DNA of 64,000 bases. Origin: Nocardioides oceani (GTDB taxonomy: Bacteria > Actinomycetota > Actinomycetes > Propionibacteriales > Nocardioidaceae). This document shows, piece after piece, positions 1-9,194 of this stretch. The DNA lies in contig NZ_JAUHJQ010000002.1 of assembly GCF_030412965.1 (NCBI RefSeq), positions 677,979-741,978 of the forward strand. The letters run 5' to 3'. The position numbers were made by a program, and so were the translations under genes. Under the pieces are notes generated by a model that saw only the letters and a list, made by a program, of their open reading frames with translations, did no database searches and was not told the DNA's origin. Numbering within the stretch: the stretch's first letter is position 1; every line of letters begins with the position of its first letter.

Positions 1-1
1 C

Positions 2-1414
2 CAGGAGCAGGTCATGGCGATCGCCCAGGTCCTGGCCGGCTTCACCCTGGGCGCCGCGGACAACCTGCGGCGCGCGATGGGCAAGAAGAAGAAGGAGGAG
101 CTCGACAAGCAGTACGCCGGCTTCCAGGCCGGCATGCTCGAGCGCGGCTTCCCCCAGGACGCGATCGACAAGCTGTGGGAGATCCTGCTCCCGTTCTCCG
201 ACTACGCCTTCAACAAGTCCCACTCCGCGGCGTACGGCGTCATCACCTACTGGACCGCCTACCTCAAGGCCAACTACCCGGCCGAGTACATGGCCGCCCT
301 GCTGACGTCGGCGAAGGACGACAAGGACAAGCTGGCGATCTACCTCAACGAGTGCCGCCGGATGCGGATCCAGGTGCTCCCGCCGGACGTCAACGAGTCG
401 GCCCACGACTTCACGCCGGTCGGGACCGACATCCGCTTCGGCCTGACCGCGATCCGCAACGTCGGCGCGAACGTCGTCGACGGCATCGTGGCGGCGCGCG
501 AGGAGAAGGGGCGCTACCAGGACTTCAACGACTTCCTCACCAAGGTGCCGTCCCACGTCTGCAACAAGCGGGTCATCGAGTCGCTCATCCTCGCCGGCGC
601 CTTCGACGACATGAAGCACCTGCGCCGCGCGCTGCACCTGATCCACGAGGACGCGGTCGACCGGTACGTCGGCCTCAAGCGCGCCGACGAGGGGCAGGAC
701 TCGCTCTTCGGCGGGCTCGGCGAGGCCGACGAGGTCGGCTTCGACGTGAGCGTGCCGCTCCCCGAGGTCGACGAGTGGGACAAGATGACCGTGCTGAGCC
801 GGGAGCGGGACATGCTCGGCCTCTACGTCTCCGACCACCCGCTGCTCGGCCTCGAGCACGTGCTCGCCAACAGCAGCGACTGCACCATCGGCCAGCTGAT
901 GCTCGACGAGGACCGGCCCGACGGCGCGACGATCACCGTCAGCGGCCTGGTCACCTCGGTGCAGCGCAAGATCACCAAGCGCGGGGACGCGTGGGCGATG
1001 ATCACGCTGGAGGACCTCGACGGCGCCATCGACGTGCTGCTGTTCCCGAGCTCCTACCAGCTGGCCAGCACCTACCTGACCGAGGACGCGATCCTCACCG
1101 TCAAGGGCCGGATCTCGCGCAGCAAGGACCAGCCGGAGCTGCACGGGCAGGAGGTGACGGTCCCCGACATCACCGACGGCCCCTCGGGGCCGGTGGTGAT
1201 CAAGGTGCCCCAGACCCGGGTCAACCAGGACGTGGTCGCCCACCTCAAGGACGTGCTGTCCACCCATCCCGGCATGACCGAGGTGCACCTGCGCGTGCTC
1301 ATGCGCGACAAGACCCTGGTCATGCGGATCGGCGACCACCACCGGGTGACCCCGAGCCCGGCGTTGTTCGCGGACCTCAAGCAGCTGTTGGGCCCCGGGT
1401 GCCTGACCAGCTGA
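2..1414 (+). CDS. dnaE: DNA polymerase III subunit alpha, C-terminal part (5' end outside window)
   Basis: This is the last ~470 residues of the replicative polymerase catalytic subunit. The frame is open from base 2, so the true start lies upstream. It begins in the conserved stretch QEQVMAIAQVLAGF that follows the polymerase core, then the lysine-rich MGKKKKEEL and the segment YAFNKSHSAAYG typical of DnaE. The C-terminal half holds the helix-hairpin-helix region (VPSHVCNKRVIESLILAGAF) and an OB fold (ITVSGLVTSVQRKITKRGDAW) used for single-strand and clamp contacts. The C-terminus looks complete. The last 16 bases overlap the GTG start of the next gene, which suggests translational coupling. 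Confidence 0.97.
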   Translation, partial: QEQVMAIAQVLAGFTLGAADNLRRAMGKKKKEELDKQYAGFQAGMLERGFPQDAIDKLWEILLPFSDYAFNKSHSAAYGVITYWTAYLKANYPAEYMAALLTSAKDDKDKLAIYLNECRRMRIQVLPPDVNESAHDFTPVGTDIRFGLTAIRNVGANVVDGIVAAREEKGRYQDFNDFLTKVPSHVCNKRVIESLILAGAFDDMKHLRRALHLIHEDAVDRYVGLKRADEGQDSLFGGLGEADEVGFDVSVPLPEVDEWDKMTVLSRERDMLGLYVSDHPLLGLEHVLANSSDCTIGQLMLDEDRPDGATITVSGLVTSVQRKITKRGDAWAMITLEDLDGAIDVLLFPSSYQLASTYLTEDAILTVKGRISRSKDQPELHGQEVTVPDITDGPSGPVVIKVPQTRVNQDVVAHLKDVLSTHPGMTEVHLRVLMRDKTLVMRIGDHHRVTPSPALFADLKQLLGPGCLTS

Positions 1415-1956
1415 CGGCGCCGGCGACCCACGGGCCGGCCGCGCGCACGCGGCGTACCGGCGTGCTGGCGGTCGCGCTCGAGGCGCTCGCGGTCGTGACG
1501 GCACTGGTCGTGGCGGGCCTCGTCGCCGGCGTGATCTGGTACCAGCTGTGGACGCCGGTCCCCGGGGTCGTGCAGGACGGGCGGTGGTTCACCGACGAGG
1601 AGGGGCTTCGCAGCGCCGTCTCGGGCACGGTCCTCTACGTGCTGGTCGCCGTCCTGACCGGCTTCCTGGTCGGCGCGCTGACGGCGTACGTCTTCGACCG
1701 GGCCGAGCTGGTCACCCTCGCCGCCACCCTCGTGGGGGCCGCGCTCGGCGGCTGGCTGATGCTGCGGCTCGGGCTCGAGTGGAGCCCCGCCGACCCGGAG
1801 ACGCTCGCGCGGACGGCCGCCGACGGCACGGAGCTCGACAGCGCGCTGGTCGTCGACCTGCCGCACGCCTGGCTGGCGCTCCCCGGCGGGGCGCTGGTCG
1901 GGACCGCGGTGGTCTTCCTCGTCACCACCAAGCGCGCCGCCGCCGCCCGGGGCTGA
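1399..1956 (+). CDS. DUF-type four-helix membrane protein, unknown function
   Basis: A 185-residue integral membrane protein with no recognised domain. The GTG at 1399 is chosen because it lies inside the dnaE 3' end, giving a 16-base overlap, and the residues after it form a short Arg-rich cytoplasmic tail before the first helix. About four hydrophobic segments are visible: near residues 20-45, 75-95, 105-125 and 155-175. A polar loop follows helix 1 (QDGRWFTDEEGLRSAVSGT). Small membrane proteins downstream of dnaE occur in related actinobacteria, as far as I recall, but I cannot assign a role. Confidence 0.8.
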   Translation: MPDQLTAPATHGPAARTRRTGVLAVALEALAVVTALVVAGLVAGVIWYQLWTPVPGVVQDGRWFTDEEGLRSAVSGTVLYVLVAVLTGFLVGALTAYVFDRAELVTLAATLVGAALGGWLMLRLGLEWSPADPETLARTAADGTELDSALVVDLPHAWLALPGGALVGTAVVFLVTTKRAAAARG

Positions 1957-1994
1957 CCCGGCCGACGGCCCGGCCCGGCGCACGGCCGGCGGGC

Positions 1995-2351
1995 TCAGCG
2001 AGCCTGCGGCGGGACGGGCCCGGGCAGGCACGTCACCTGCAGCCGGGGTGACCCGACGGCGGGGCCGACGCAGCCCGCCGGCGGCAGCCCGGGGAGCAGC
2101 TGCTTGGTCGACGCCTCAGGCAGCGGCACCGGCCGGGGGAGGTGCTCGGTGCGCCAGCGCTGGAACGGGACCGGAGCGGGTCCGTCGGGGCGGACCTCGG
2201 GCATCTCGACCGGTCGGCTGCCGCCCTGTGCGGCCGGCGCGGGCGCGTGCGGGGCGTGGACGTCGGCCAGCGGCATCGCCGCGGCGCCGGGCGCCCAGGC
2301 GAGGGCGGCGAGGAGACCTCCGGCCGAGACCAGGCGGGGGAGCGTGCTCAT
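1995..2351 (-). CDS. Small secreted proline-rich protein, unknown function
   Basis: A 118-residue protein on the strand opposite lepB. The N-terminus MSTLPRLVSAGGLLAALAW followed by APGAAAM looks like a Sec signal peptide with an AxA-type cleavage site near residue 25. The mature part is Pro/Ala-rich and ends with two cysteines (GCVGPA and VTCLPG) that could form a disulfide. An in-frame ATG seven codons upstream (2372) is an alternative start. Neither start has a clear Shine-Dalgarno sequence. No family recognised. Confidence is moderate because GC-rich DNA produces many long false frames. Confidence 0.55.
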   Translation of the reverse strand: MSTLPRLVSAGGLLAALAWAPGAAAMPLADVHAPHAPAPAAQGGSRPVEMPEVRPDGPAPVPFQRWRTEHLPRPVPLPEASTKQLLPGLPPAGCVGPAVGSPRLQVTCLPGPVPPQAR

Positions 2352-2435
2352 GCCGGTGGGACGTCGACCCATGACCGATGGTTGCACGCGCCCGGCGTCC
2401 CGGCGGTGCGACCGGCCGCGTGGTATCACCCACGC

Positions 2436-3185
2436 ATGGCCCCGGACCCCTCGCCCGACCGCCCGACCGGACGACGACGACGGCGGAGGCCGCTGTGGCA
2501 GGAGGGCCTGGTGCTGCTGGTCGTGGCGGTGCTGCTCGCAGTGGTGGTGAAGTCGCTGTTCGTGCAGGCCTTCTACATCCCGTCGGAGTCGATGGAGCCG
2601 GGCCTGGTCGAGGACGACCGGATCCTGGTGCAGAAGGTGTCGTACTGGTTCGACGGCGAGCCCGAGCGCGGCGACGTCGTGGTCTTCGAGGACCCCGGGT
2701 CGTGGCTCGAGCCCGGGGCCACCGGGAGGACGACGGCCGTCGGCCGGGTGCTCGGGTGGGTGGGGCTGCGCCCGGTGGGGGGCCACCTGGTCAAGCGGGT
2801 CATCGGCGTGGCCGGCGACACGATCGTCTGCTGCGACGACCAGGGCCGCCTCGCGGTCAACGGGCGGCCGCTCGAGGAGGACGCCTACGTGCGCGACGCC
2901 GCGACCGTGGCGTGTCGCGGACCCCAGGTGCCGTCCTGCTCCTGGACCGCGGGTCCCGTCCCGGAGGGGAGCCTCTTCGTGATGGGGGACAACCGCGAGC
3001 GGTCGGCGGACTCCAGCAGGCACCTGTGCCTGCCGGGGACGACCGACTGCAGCGACGACCCCTACGTCCCCGTCGGGAACGTCGTCGGCAAGGTCTTCCT
3101 CCTCGCCTGGCCCGCGGACCGGATCGACCGGCTCACCCGCCCCGGGACCTTCGCGGACGTCCCGGAGCCGGCGACCGGGAGCTGA
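2436..3185 (+). CDS. lepB: Signal peptidase I
   Basis: Type I signal peptidase (249 aa) that removes Sec/Tat signal peptides at the outer face of the membrane. One membrane anchor (about residues 23-43) follows an Arg-rich N-terminus. Catalytic Ser52 lies in PSESMEPG; the general-base Lys120 lies in GHLVKRVIGVAGD; the box MGDNRERSADSS is the family's conserved C-terminal motif. The base is Lys, so this is the bacterial P-type enzyme, not the ER/SipW type with Ser-His. That matters because a SipW-type substrate is encoded at 12512. The ATG at 2436 has a TATCAC-like -10 box six bases upstream, consistent with leaderless translation. Confidence 0.93.
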   Translation: MAPDPSPDRPTGRRRRRRPLWQEGLVLLVVAVLLAVVVKSLFVQAFYIPSESMEPGLVEDDRILVQKVSYWFDGEPERGDVVVFEDPGSWLEPGATGRTTAVGRVLGWVGLRPVGGHLVKRVIGVAGDTIVCCDDQGRLAVNGRPLEEDAYVRDAATVACRGPQVPSCSWTAGPVPEGSLFVMGDNRERSADSSRHLCLPGTTDCSDDPYVPVGNVVGKVFLLAWPADRIDRLTRPGTFADVPEPATGS

Positions 3186-3255
3186 TCCGCCGCCAGCGGA
3201 ACCAGGTGGTGGCGCCACCTCGTCGGACGAGGAGCGACCACCCACAGGAGCACCG

Positions 3256-3753
3256 ATGGACGACGACGGGGACTTCTCCGCCTACGCCGGCGCGCGCTGG
3301 AGCAGCCTCGTGCGCTCGGGCGTCGTGCTCGGCTGCACGCTCGACGAGGCCCACGACCTGGCACAGACGACGCTGCTGCGCTGCTACACCTCCTGGTCGC
3401 GGGTACGCCGCGCGGACGACCGCGACGCCTACGTCTACCGCGTGCTGCTCAACTGCCACCGCGACAGCCGCCGTCGCCGGTGGTGGGGCGAGCGGCCGAC
3501 CGACACGTTGCCGGACCGCGCCTCCGCCGACCCGACCGGGGACGTCGACGCCGCGGACGCGGTCCGCCGCGCGCTGGCCGACCTCTCGCCGGCGCACCGC
3601 GAGGTCGTCGTCCTGCGCCACCTCGCCCAGCTCAGCGAGCAGCGGACGGCAGCGGTCCTGGGCCTGGCCCCCGGCACCGTCAAGAGCCGCCTCGCGCGCG
3701 CCCTCGCCCAGCTCGCCCAGTCCCCGCACCTCGCCGAAGGACGTCGCCCATGA
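3256..3753 (+). CDS. SigE-family RNA polymerase sigma-70 factor (ECF type)
   Basis: A 165-residue sigma factor with region 2 (DEAHDLAQTTLLRCYTSW, then RDAYVYRVLLNCHRDSRRR) and region 4 (LSPAHREVVVLRHLAQLSEQ, then GLAPGTVKSRLARAL). Length and composition fit the actinobacterial SigE-like subgroup of extracytoplasmic-function factors. The start is fixed by AGGAG eight bases before the ATG. The stop overlaps the start of the next gene (ATGA), so the two are co-translated. A 12-base perfect palindrome (3208-3219) sits in the short gap after lepB and could be a regulatory site, though I cannot prove it. Confidence 0.9.
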   Translation: MDDDGDFSAYAGARWSSLVRSGVVLGCTLDEAHDLAQTTLLRCYTSWSRVRRADDRDAYVYRVLLNCHRDSRRRRWWGERPTDTLPDRASADPTGDVDAADAVRRALADLSPAHREVVVLRHLAQLSEQRTAAVLGLAPGTVKSRLARALAQLAQSPHLAEGRRP

Positions 3754-4670
3754 ACCACCAGCCCGCTGACCTGCTCGACCGGGTGCTCGCCGACCTCCCG
3801 GTCCGGCCCGCCTCCGTCGACGGCCTGCTGCGCGCCGGCCGCCGAGCACGGCGGCGGCGTCGCACCGCCGTCGTGACGGGAGTCGCGGCGGCGACCGCGT
3901 TGGTGCTCGCCGGGACGACGATCGGCCTCGGCGGCGCCGGTGGCGCCGGTGGTCCGGGCGGGCGGGCCGGCCTGGAGGCCGGCGACCCGGCGGCCCCGTC
4001 GGAGCCTGCACCGGTGGACCTCCCGACGAACGGCTGGGAGCCGGGGGACGCCTCGAGGCTGGCCCTGGCCACCGGCGTGCTCGGCCTCGACGCCGAGGGA
4101 TGCGTCGTCCTCGATGGCGGCGCGGGCTCGCGCACCTACGCCACCTGGCCGGCGGGCTACACCGCCGAGGTGGAGCCGGGCGGCGCGGTGCACCTCCGCG
4201 ACGCCGACGGCGACGAGGTCGCGCGCGGGGGCCAGCGGGTGCGGGTGGGCGGCGGCTACGGGTCCGCCACGCGCCACCCGCACCCGTGCCTGCCGTCCGG
4301 GGCGGAGGTCTTCCACGTCCAGTCCGACGTCGTGCTCGTGCCTCGCGCACGCGCGACCGACGGCCCGGACGCAGACGGCGAGGGCGGTGCCGGCGTGCTG
4401 CTGGACGGTGCGGGGAACGAGACCCTGCCGGTCGGGGCGACGGCGCCGCTGACCGTCTTCGCGCACTGCGGGCTGCGGTTCGCCCGGATCGACGCGACGC
4501 TCTGGGAGACCGACGAGCGGGGGAACGGGAGCTCGCCGACGGGGTCGGACCTGCTCCGCGGCACCGCGACCCGGACGGCGGAGGACCGGGTGGTGTTCAC
4601 CTCCACCGGCCTCGACGGGCCCGTGGTGTTCCAGCCGGCCGAGCCCGACCCCGACCACGTCTGCTTCTGA
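3750..4670 (+). CDS. Single-pass membrane protein, putative partner of the SigE-like factor
   Basis: A 306-residue protein starting at the ATG that overlaps the sigma-factor stop. A ~45-residue cytoplasmic N-terminus with an Arg-rich stretch (RAGRRARRRRRTAVVTG) precedes one hydrophobic segment (about 47-67), a Gly/Pro-rich linker and an extracytoplasmic domain of ~220 residues with a few cysteines. This topology and the coupled position match membrane anti-sigma or sensor partners of ECF factors. No zinc-binding anti-sigma motif (HxxxCxxC) is visible, so the anti-sigma role is inferred from context only. Confidence 0.75.
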   Translation: MNHQPADLLDRVLADLPVRPASVDGLLRAGRRARRRRRTAVVTGVAAATALVLAGTTIGLGGAGGAGGPGGRAGLEAGDPAAPSEPAPVDLPTNGWEPGDASRLALATGVLGLDAEGCVVLDGGAGSRTYATWPAGYTAEVEPGGAVHLRDADGDEVARGGQRVRVGGGYGSATRHPHPCLPSGAEVFHVQSDVVLVPRARATDGPDADGEGGAGVLLDGAGNETLPVGATAPLTVFAHCGLRFARIDATLWETDERGNGSSPTGSDLLRGTATRTAEDRVVFTSTGLDGPVVFQPAEPDPDHVCF

Positions 4671-4692
4671 CCGGCTCTCCGCGCGCCCGGTG

Positions 4693-5187
4693 TCAGCGGG
4701 CGATCGGGGCCACGGTCGCCGACGTGGCCGCCACGAGGTCGGCCGGCGCGAGACCGAGGTCGAGCCCGCGACGGCCGCCGGACACGTAGACCGTCGGGTG
4801 GTCGAGCGCGGTCGCGTCGACCACGGTCGGGTGCGGACGCTTCTGACCCAGCGGCGAGATGCCCCCGGCGACGTACCCCGTGGCCCGCTCGGCGGCCGCC
4901 ACCTCCGCCATCGCGGCCTTGCTGCCCCCGAGTGCCCGCGCCAGGGCCTTGAGGTCCAGCTGCCGGTCGACCGGGACGATGCCGACGACGAGCCTGCCGT
5001 CGAGGTTCGCCATCAGCGTCTTGAACACGCACGCCGGCTCCAGGCCGAGCGCCTCGGCCGCCTCGAGGCCGAAGGACGCGGCGCGGGGGTCGTGGTCGTA
5101 CTCGTGGGTCGTGAACGCGATGCCGGCCGCGCTCAGCGCGACCGTCGCGGGGGTGCCGCCGGCGCGGACCGCCTTCTTCTTCGCCAC
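4693..5187 (-). CDS. ybaK: YbaK/EbsC-type aminoacyl-tRNA deacylase (Cys-tRNA(Pro) deacylase)
   Basis: A 164-residue YbaK-domain protein. The family hydrolyses mischarged aminoacyl-tRNA, mainly Cys-tRNA(Pro), as a trans-editing factor. Visible motifs are the catalytic-lysine region (PACVFKTLMANLDGR), VGIVPVDRQLDLKALARALG and GYVAGGISPLGQKRPHPTVVD, all typical of the YbaK branch. The start is the GTG at 5187 (VAKKKAVRAGG) because it is preceded by GAGAGGAGA at the right spacing. The frame stays open further upstream, but there it runs through a low-complexity intergenic stretch with no homology. Single gene, convergent with the anti-sigma-like gene. Confidence 0.93.
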   Translation of the reverse strand: MAKKKAVRAGGTPATVALSAAGIAFTTHEYDHDPRAASFGLEAAEALGLEPACVFKTLMANLDGRLVVGIVPVDRQLDLKALARALGGSKAAMAEVAAAERATGYVAGGISPLGQKRPHPTVVDATALDHPTVYVSGGRRGLDLGLAPADLVAATSATVAPIAR

Positions 5188-5189
5188 TG

Positions 5190-5421
5190 GTTCTCCTCTC
5201 GGCGTTGGTGGTCGCCCCGGTGTTCGTGCTCGCGCTCGGTGCTCTCGCTCGGTGTTCGTGGTCGGTGTTCGTGGTCGCGCTCGTTCGCGGTCGCGCTCGG
5301 CGCGTCCCTCACCGGATCCCGACCCGCTCGCGCGACCTCGTTCCTCGGCCGCGTCGCTTGCTCGATCTTCGCTCGCCACGCGCCGCGCTCGTTCCTCGCG
5401 TGCCGCTGCTCGCTCGCTCCT
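5190..5421. repeat. Low-complexity intergenic stretch rich in GCTCG/GTTCGTGGTC motifs
   Basis: This non-coding gap between the Lon-domain gene and ybaK is built of short degenerate direct repeats: GGTGTTCGTG and GTGTTCGTGGTCG at about 5219-5280, then many CTCGCTCG/GCTCGTTC words up to 5420. It has no inverted-repeat regularity and no fixed spacer length. All frames through it give Arg/Ala/Glu-rich nonsense. I see no promoter that could be assigned with confidence. It may be a degenerate intergenic repeat of the kind common in GC-rich actinobacteria. Confidence 0.55.
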
Positions 5422-6087
5422 TCAGTTGGGGGACCAGCGGGTGCGGGCGACGTCGGTGGCGGGCAGCGAGGGGATGACGTTCATCGCGCGCAGCTCGGTG
5501 CGCAGCAGGTCGGTGACGAGCACGAGCCGCTCCTCGGCGTCCTCGGCCTCCAGCAGCATCTGCCGCTCGGGCATCGGCAGGGGAGCGCAAGCCGACAGGG
5601 TCCAGGAGAGGTACGACGCGTCGCGCGGCAGCGTCCCGTCGTACGGGTCGCTGCGGATCTCCGCGAGCGCGGCCCGGTAGGCGACGAACGTCGCCCGCGC
5701 CTGCTCGAGCAGCCCCTCGGGGACCGGCCGGGTCGGCTCGGGCCGGTCGTGGACGTGGCCGACGGGGAAGAGGCCGGTGGTGTCGAGCCGCTCGAGCTCG
5801 ATCCGGTCCAGGCCGACGGCGACGATGTCGAAGGAGCCGTCCGGGTGCGGCTCGACCTCGGTCATCTGCACCCGCACGCCGATCCGGTGCAGCGACTGGG
5901 CTCCGTGGTCGCCGACCTCGTAGCCCTCGCGGATCGCGACCGACCCGAAGACCCGCTCGGCAGGGTCCTCGACGCGCAGGAGGTGGTGCACCATCGCCCG
6001 GTAGCGGTCCTCGAAGACCGTCAGCGGCACGCTGACGCCGGGGAACAGCACCGCGTTGAGCGGGAACAGCGGCAGCGCGTCGGTCAC
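5422..6087 (-). CDS. LON peptidase substrate-binding (LON N-terminal) domain protein
   Basis: A 221-residue stand-alone Lon N-domain protein, without ATPase or protease domain. The family signature is at the N-terminus: LPLFPLNAVLFPGVSVPLTV followed by FEDRYRAMVHHLL. The C-terminal half is helical. Biochemical role unknown; such proteins are thought to bind unfolded proteins or act as adaptors. I chose the GTG at 6087 over a TTG nine bases upstream because the -10 box TAGGTT (bases 6100-6095 on the minus strand) ends seven bases before it, as in the other leaderless genes of this window. It is divergent from hisD across an 86-base gap. Confidence 0.9.
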   Translation of the reverse strand: MTDALPLFPLNAVLFPGVSVPLTVFEDRYRAMVHHLLRVEDPAERVFGSVAIREGYEVGDHGAQSLHRIGVRVQMTEVEPHPDGSFDIVAVGLDRIELERLDTTGLFPVGHVHDRPEPTRPVPEGLLEQARATFVAYRAALAEIRSDPYDGTLPRDASYLSWTLSACAPLPMPERQMLLEAEDAEERLVLVTDLLRTELRAMNVIPSLPATDVARTRWSPN

Positions 6088-6161
6088 AGGACCCAACCTA
6101 GTCCGATGCGCGCGGGCGTCCGGCCAGCGTCACCGGTTCGGGGCGGCGGGGTCCGCGATCG

Positions 6162-6173
6162 TAGGATCGGGGC
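6162..6173 (+). promoter_or_regulatory. -10 element of leaderless his operon promoter
   Basis: TAGGAT at 6162-6167 matches the actinobacterial -10 consensus TANNNT and ends six bases before the hisD ATG. There is no Shine-Dalgarno sequence in between, so the transcript probably begins at or next to the ATG. No convincing -35 box. I see no T-box or leader peptide in front of the operon. Confidence 0.6.
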
Positions 6174-7472
6174 ATGATCCGCCGCATCGACCTGCGCGGG
6201 ACCACCGGTCCCGTCGACTACCGCGACGTCGTCCCCCGGGCCGACTTCGACGTCGAGGCAGCGGTGCCCGCGGTGCATGCGATCTGCGAGGCGGTCCGCA
6301 CCCGCGGAGTCGACGCGATCAAGGAGTACGCCCGGCAGTTCGACGGCGTCGAGCTCGACGAGCTCCGCGTCCCCGCCGGCGCGACCACCGAGGCGCTCGT
6401 GCGGCTCGACCCCGCGATCCGGGCCGCGCTGGAGGAGTCCGTCCGCCGGCTGCGCGCCACCTGCGAGGCCGAGCTGGAGAAGGACGCGGTCACCGACCTC
6501 GGCCCGGGCGCGCGCGTCACGCACCGCAAGGTGCCGATCCGCCGCGTGGGCCTCTACGTGCCCGGCGGGCTCGCGCCCCTCGTCTCGAGCGTCCTGATGA
6601 ACGTCGTGCCCGCCCAGGTCGCCGGCGTCGAGTCGATCGCGCTCGCCTCCCCGCCGCAGAAGGACCACGGCGGCGAGGTGCACCCCACGATCCTCGCGGC
6701 GTGCGCGCTGCTCGGCGTCGACGAGGTGTACGCCGTCGGCGGCGCCCAGGCGATCGCGATGTTCGCCTACGGCACCGGCCCGTGCGAGCGGGTCGACCTG
6801 GTCACCGGTCCGGGCAACATCTACACCGTCACCGCCAAGCGGCTGCTCAAGGGCCTGGTCGGCATCGACTCCGAGGCCGGTCCCACCGAGATCGCGATCC
6901 TGGCCGACGACACCGCCGACGCGTCGTACGTCGCCGCCGACCTGGTCAGCCAGGCCGAGCACGACCCGCTGGCCGGCGCGGTGCTCGTCACCCCGTCCGA
7001 GCGGCTGGCCGCGGACGTCGAGGCCGAGCTGGACAAGCAGGTCTTCGCCACCAAGCACACCGACCGCATCCGCACCGCGCTGACGGGCGCCCAGTCCGGT
7101 GTGGTGCTGGTCGACGACCTCGAGCAGGGCCTGGAGGTCGTGAACGCCTACGCCGCCGAGCACCTGGAGATCCAGACCGAGGACGCCGCCTCGTGGGCCG
7201 CCCGGGTCCGCAACGCCGGCGCGATCTTCGTCGGCCCGCACGCCCCGGTCAGCCTCGGCGACTACTGCGCGGGCTCCAACCACGTGCTGCCCACCGGCGG
7301 CTGCGCGTGCCACTCCTCGGGCCTGTCAGTGCGCGCGTTCACCAAGTCGGTGCACGTCGTGGACTACTCCCGCGACGCGCTCGCCGAGGTCGCCGACCAC
7401 GTCGTCACGCTGGCCGAGGCCGAGGACCTGCCCGGCCACGGCGCCGCGGTCCGCGCCCGCTTCGGAGGCTGA
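6174..7472 (+). CDS. hisD: Histidinol dehydrogenase
   Basis: A 432-residue zinc enzyme doing the last two steps of histidine synthesis: histidinol to histidinal to histidine with two NAD+. Motifs: [35 protein letters not shown], the nucleotide/metal region [18 protein letters not shown], and [18 protein letters not shown] with the C-terminal [10 protein letters not shown]. Length is normal for the family. First gene of the his operon hisD-C-B-H-x-A-F, with the ATG placed directly after a strong -10 box. Confidence 0.97.
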   Translation: MIRRIDLRGTTGPVDYRDVVPRADFDVEAAVPAVHAICEAVRTRGVDAIKEYARQFDGVELDELRVPAGATTEALVRLDPAIRAALEESVRRLRATCEAELEKDAVTDLGPGARVTHRKVPIRRVGLYVPGGLAPLVSSVLMNVVPAQVAGVESIALASPPQKDHGGEVHPTILAACALLGVDEVYAVGGAQAIAMFAYGTGPCERVDLVTGPGNIYTVTAKRLLKGLVGIDSEAGPTEIAILADDTADASYVAADLVSQAEHDPLAGAVLVTPSERLAADVEAELDKQVFATKHTDRIRTALTGAQSGVVLVDDLEQGLEVVNAYAAEHLEIQTEDAASWAARVRNAGAIFVGPHAPVSLGDYCAGSNHVLPTGGCACHSSGLSVRAFTKSVHVVDYSRDALAEVADHVVTLAEAEDLPGHGAAVRARFGG

Positions 7473-7479
7473 TCGCGTC

Positions 7480-8589
7480 GTGTTCCCCCCGATCCGGGAG
7501 GAGCTGCGCGGCCTCGAGCCGTACGGCGCCCCCCAGCTGGACGTGCCGGTCCAGCTCAACACCAACGAGAACCCCTACGGCCCCTCCGAGGCCTGCGTCG
7601 CCGACATCGCGGCGTCGGTCGCGGAGGCGGCCCGGGGGCTGCACCGCTACCCCGACCGTGAGCACGTCGCGCTGCGCACCGCGCTGGCCGACTACCTCGC
7701 CCGCGACACCCCGCACGGGATCGCGGTCGAGCAGGTGTGGGCGGCCAACGGCTCGAACGAGGTGATGCTGCAGCTGCTGCAGGCCTTCGGCGGGCCGGGT
7801 CGCTCGGCGCTGAGCTTCGCGCCGACGTACTCGATGTATCCCGAGTACGCCCGCGACACCTCGACGACCTGGGTGCAGGGGCGGCGCGAGGGCGACTTCT
7901 CCCTCGACCTCCAGGCTGCTGCCGCGCTGGTGCGGGAGCACCGGCCGAGCGTGGTGCTGCTGCCCTCGCCGAACAACCCGACCGGCACGGCGCTCCCGCC
8001 GGAGGCGGTCACCGTGCTGTGCGAGGCGGCGGCCTCCTCCGAGCCGCAGGGCCTGGTCGTGGTGGACGAGGCGTACGGCGAGTTCCGGCGCGAGGGCGTC
8101 CCGAGCGCGCTCGAGCTGCTGCCGGTCCACCGCAACCTGGTCGTCACCCGGACGATGAGCAAGGCGTTCGCCGCCGCGGGCCTGCGGCTGGGCTACCTGG
8201 CCGCCGACCCGGCGATCTGCGACGCGATCCGCGTGGTGCGGCTGCCCTACCACCTCTCGGCGGTCACCCAGGCCGCCGCGCTCGCGGCGCTCCGGCACGC
8301 CCCGGAGCTCCTCGGGAAGGTGGACGAGCTGCGCGGCGAGCGCGACCGCACCGTCTCCTGGCTGCGCGAGCAGGGGCTCCAGGTCGCCGACAGCGACGCC
8401 AACTTCGCGCTGTTCGGCACCTTTGCCGACCGGCATGCTGTGTGGCAGGACCTGCTCGAGCGCGGGGTGCTCGTCCGGGAGGTCGGCCCCGCGGGGTGGT
8501 TGCGGGTCTCGATCGGAACACCCGCGGAGATGGCCGCGTTCAGGCAGGCGTTGAGCGACGTACTGGTGAGGGAAGAGGGACAGCCATGA
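7480..8589 (+). CDS. hisC: Histidinol-phosphate aminotransferase
   Basis: A 369-residue PLP enzyme of fold type I. It transaminates imidazole-acetol phosphate to L-histidinol phosphate with glutamate. Seen: the substrate-binding start [25 protein letters not shown], the PLP aspartate in [14 protein letters not shown], the Schiff-base lysine in [17 protein letters not shown], and the C-terminal Arg motif [13 protein letters not shown]. It begins at a GTG seven bases after hisD and ends in an ATGA overlap with hisB. Confidence 0.96.
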   Translation: MFPPIREELRGLEPYGAPQLDVPVQLNTNENPYGPSEACVADIAASVAEAARGLHRYPDREHVALRTALADYLARDTPHGIAVEQVWAANGSNEVMLQLLQAFGGPGRSALSFAPTYSMYPEYARDTSTTWVQGRREGDFSLDLQAAAALVREHRPSVVLLPSPNNPTGTALPPEAVTVLCEAAASSEPQGLVVVDEAYGEFRREGVPSALELLPVHRNLVVTRTMSKAFAAAGLRLGYLAADPAICDAIRVVRLPYHLSAVTQAAALAALRHAPELLGKVDELRGERDRTVSWLREQGLQVADSDANFALFGTFADRHAVWQDLLERGVLVREVGPAGWLRVSIGTPAEMAAFRQALSDVLVREEGQP

Positions 8590-9194
8590 GCAGGACCGCA
8601 CGCATCGAGCGACAGACCAGCGAGTCCAAGGTGCTCGTCGAGGTCGACCTCGACGGCGCGGGCCGCCACGACGTCTCGACCGGCATCGGCTTCTACGACC
8701 ACATGCTCACCGCCTTCGCGCGGCACAGCCTGGTCGACCTGACCGTGCACTCCGAGGGCGACCACTGGATCGACGCCCACCACACCACCGAGGACACCGC
8801 GATCGCGCTGGGCCAGGCGCTGCGCCAGGCTTTGGGCGACAAGATCGGCATCCGCCGCTTCGGCGACGCCACCGTGCCGCTGGACGAGGCGCTCGTCCAC
8901 GCGGTCGTCGACGTCTCGGGGCGGCCCTACTGCGTGCACACCGGCGAGCCGGAGGGGCAGCAGTACGTCCAGCTCGGCGGATCGACGCCGGCCTACCTCG
9001 GCTCGCTGACCCAGCACGTCTTCGAGTCGATCGCCTTCCACGGCCACTTCGCGCTGCACGTGCGCGTGCTGGCCGGCCGCGAGCCGCACCACATCGTGGA
9101 GACGCAGTTCAAGGCGTTCGCGCGCGCGTTCCGCGACGCCGTCGCGCTGGACCCCCGCGAGACGGGCATCCCCTCGACGAAGGGCGCCCTGTGA
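8586..9194 (+). CDS. hisB: Imidazoleglycerol-phosphate dehydratase
   Basis: A 202-residue monofunctional dehydratase (no histidinol-phosphatase domain), as usual in actinobacteria. It converts imidazole glycerol phosphate to imidazole acetol phosphate and uses Mn2+. The two metal-binding motifs are present: [14 protein letters not shown] near residue 60 and [13 protein letters not shown] near residue 165, with GIGFYDHML near the start. The ATG overlaps the hisC stop by four bases and the last codons overlap the GTG of hisH. Confidence 0.97.
   Translation: MSRTARIERQTSESKVLVEVDLDGAGRHDVSTGIGFYDHMLTAFARHSLVDLTVHSEGDHWIDAHHTTEDTAIALGQALRQALGDKIGIRRFGDATVPLDEALVHAVVDVSGRPYCVHTGEPEGQQYVQLGGSTPAYLGSLTQHVFESIAFHGHFALHVRVLAGREPHHIVETQFKAFARAFRDAVALDPRETGIPSTKGAL

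Noticed and set aside
3208..3219. 12-base palindrome GGTGGCGCCACC before the sigma-factor gene as an operator
   Set aside because: Such GC palindromes are expected by chance in this composition; there is no second copy or promoter geometry to support it.
4860..5187. N-terminal extension of YbaK to about 5379
   Set aside because: The extra 64 residues would be encoded by the low-complexity repeat, and a GAGAGGAGA site places the start at 5187.
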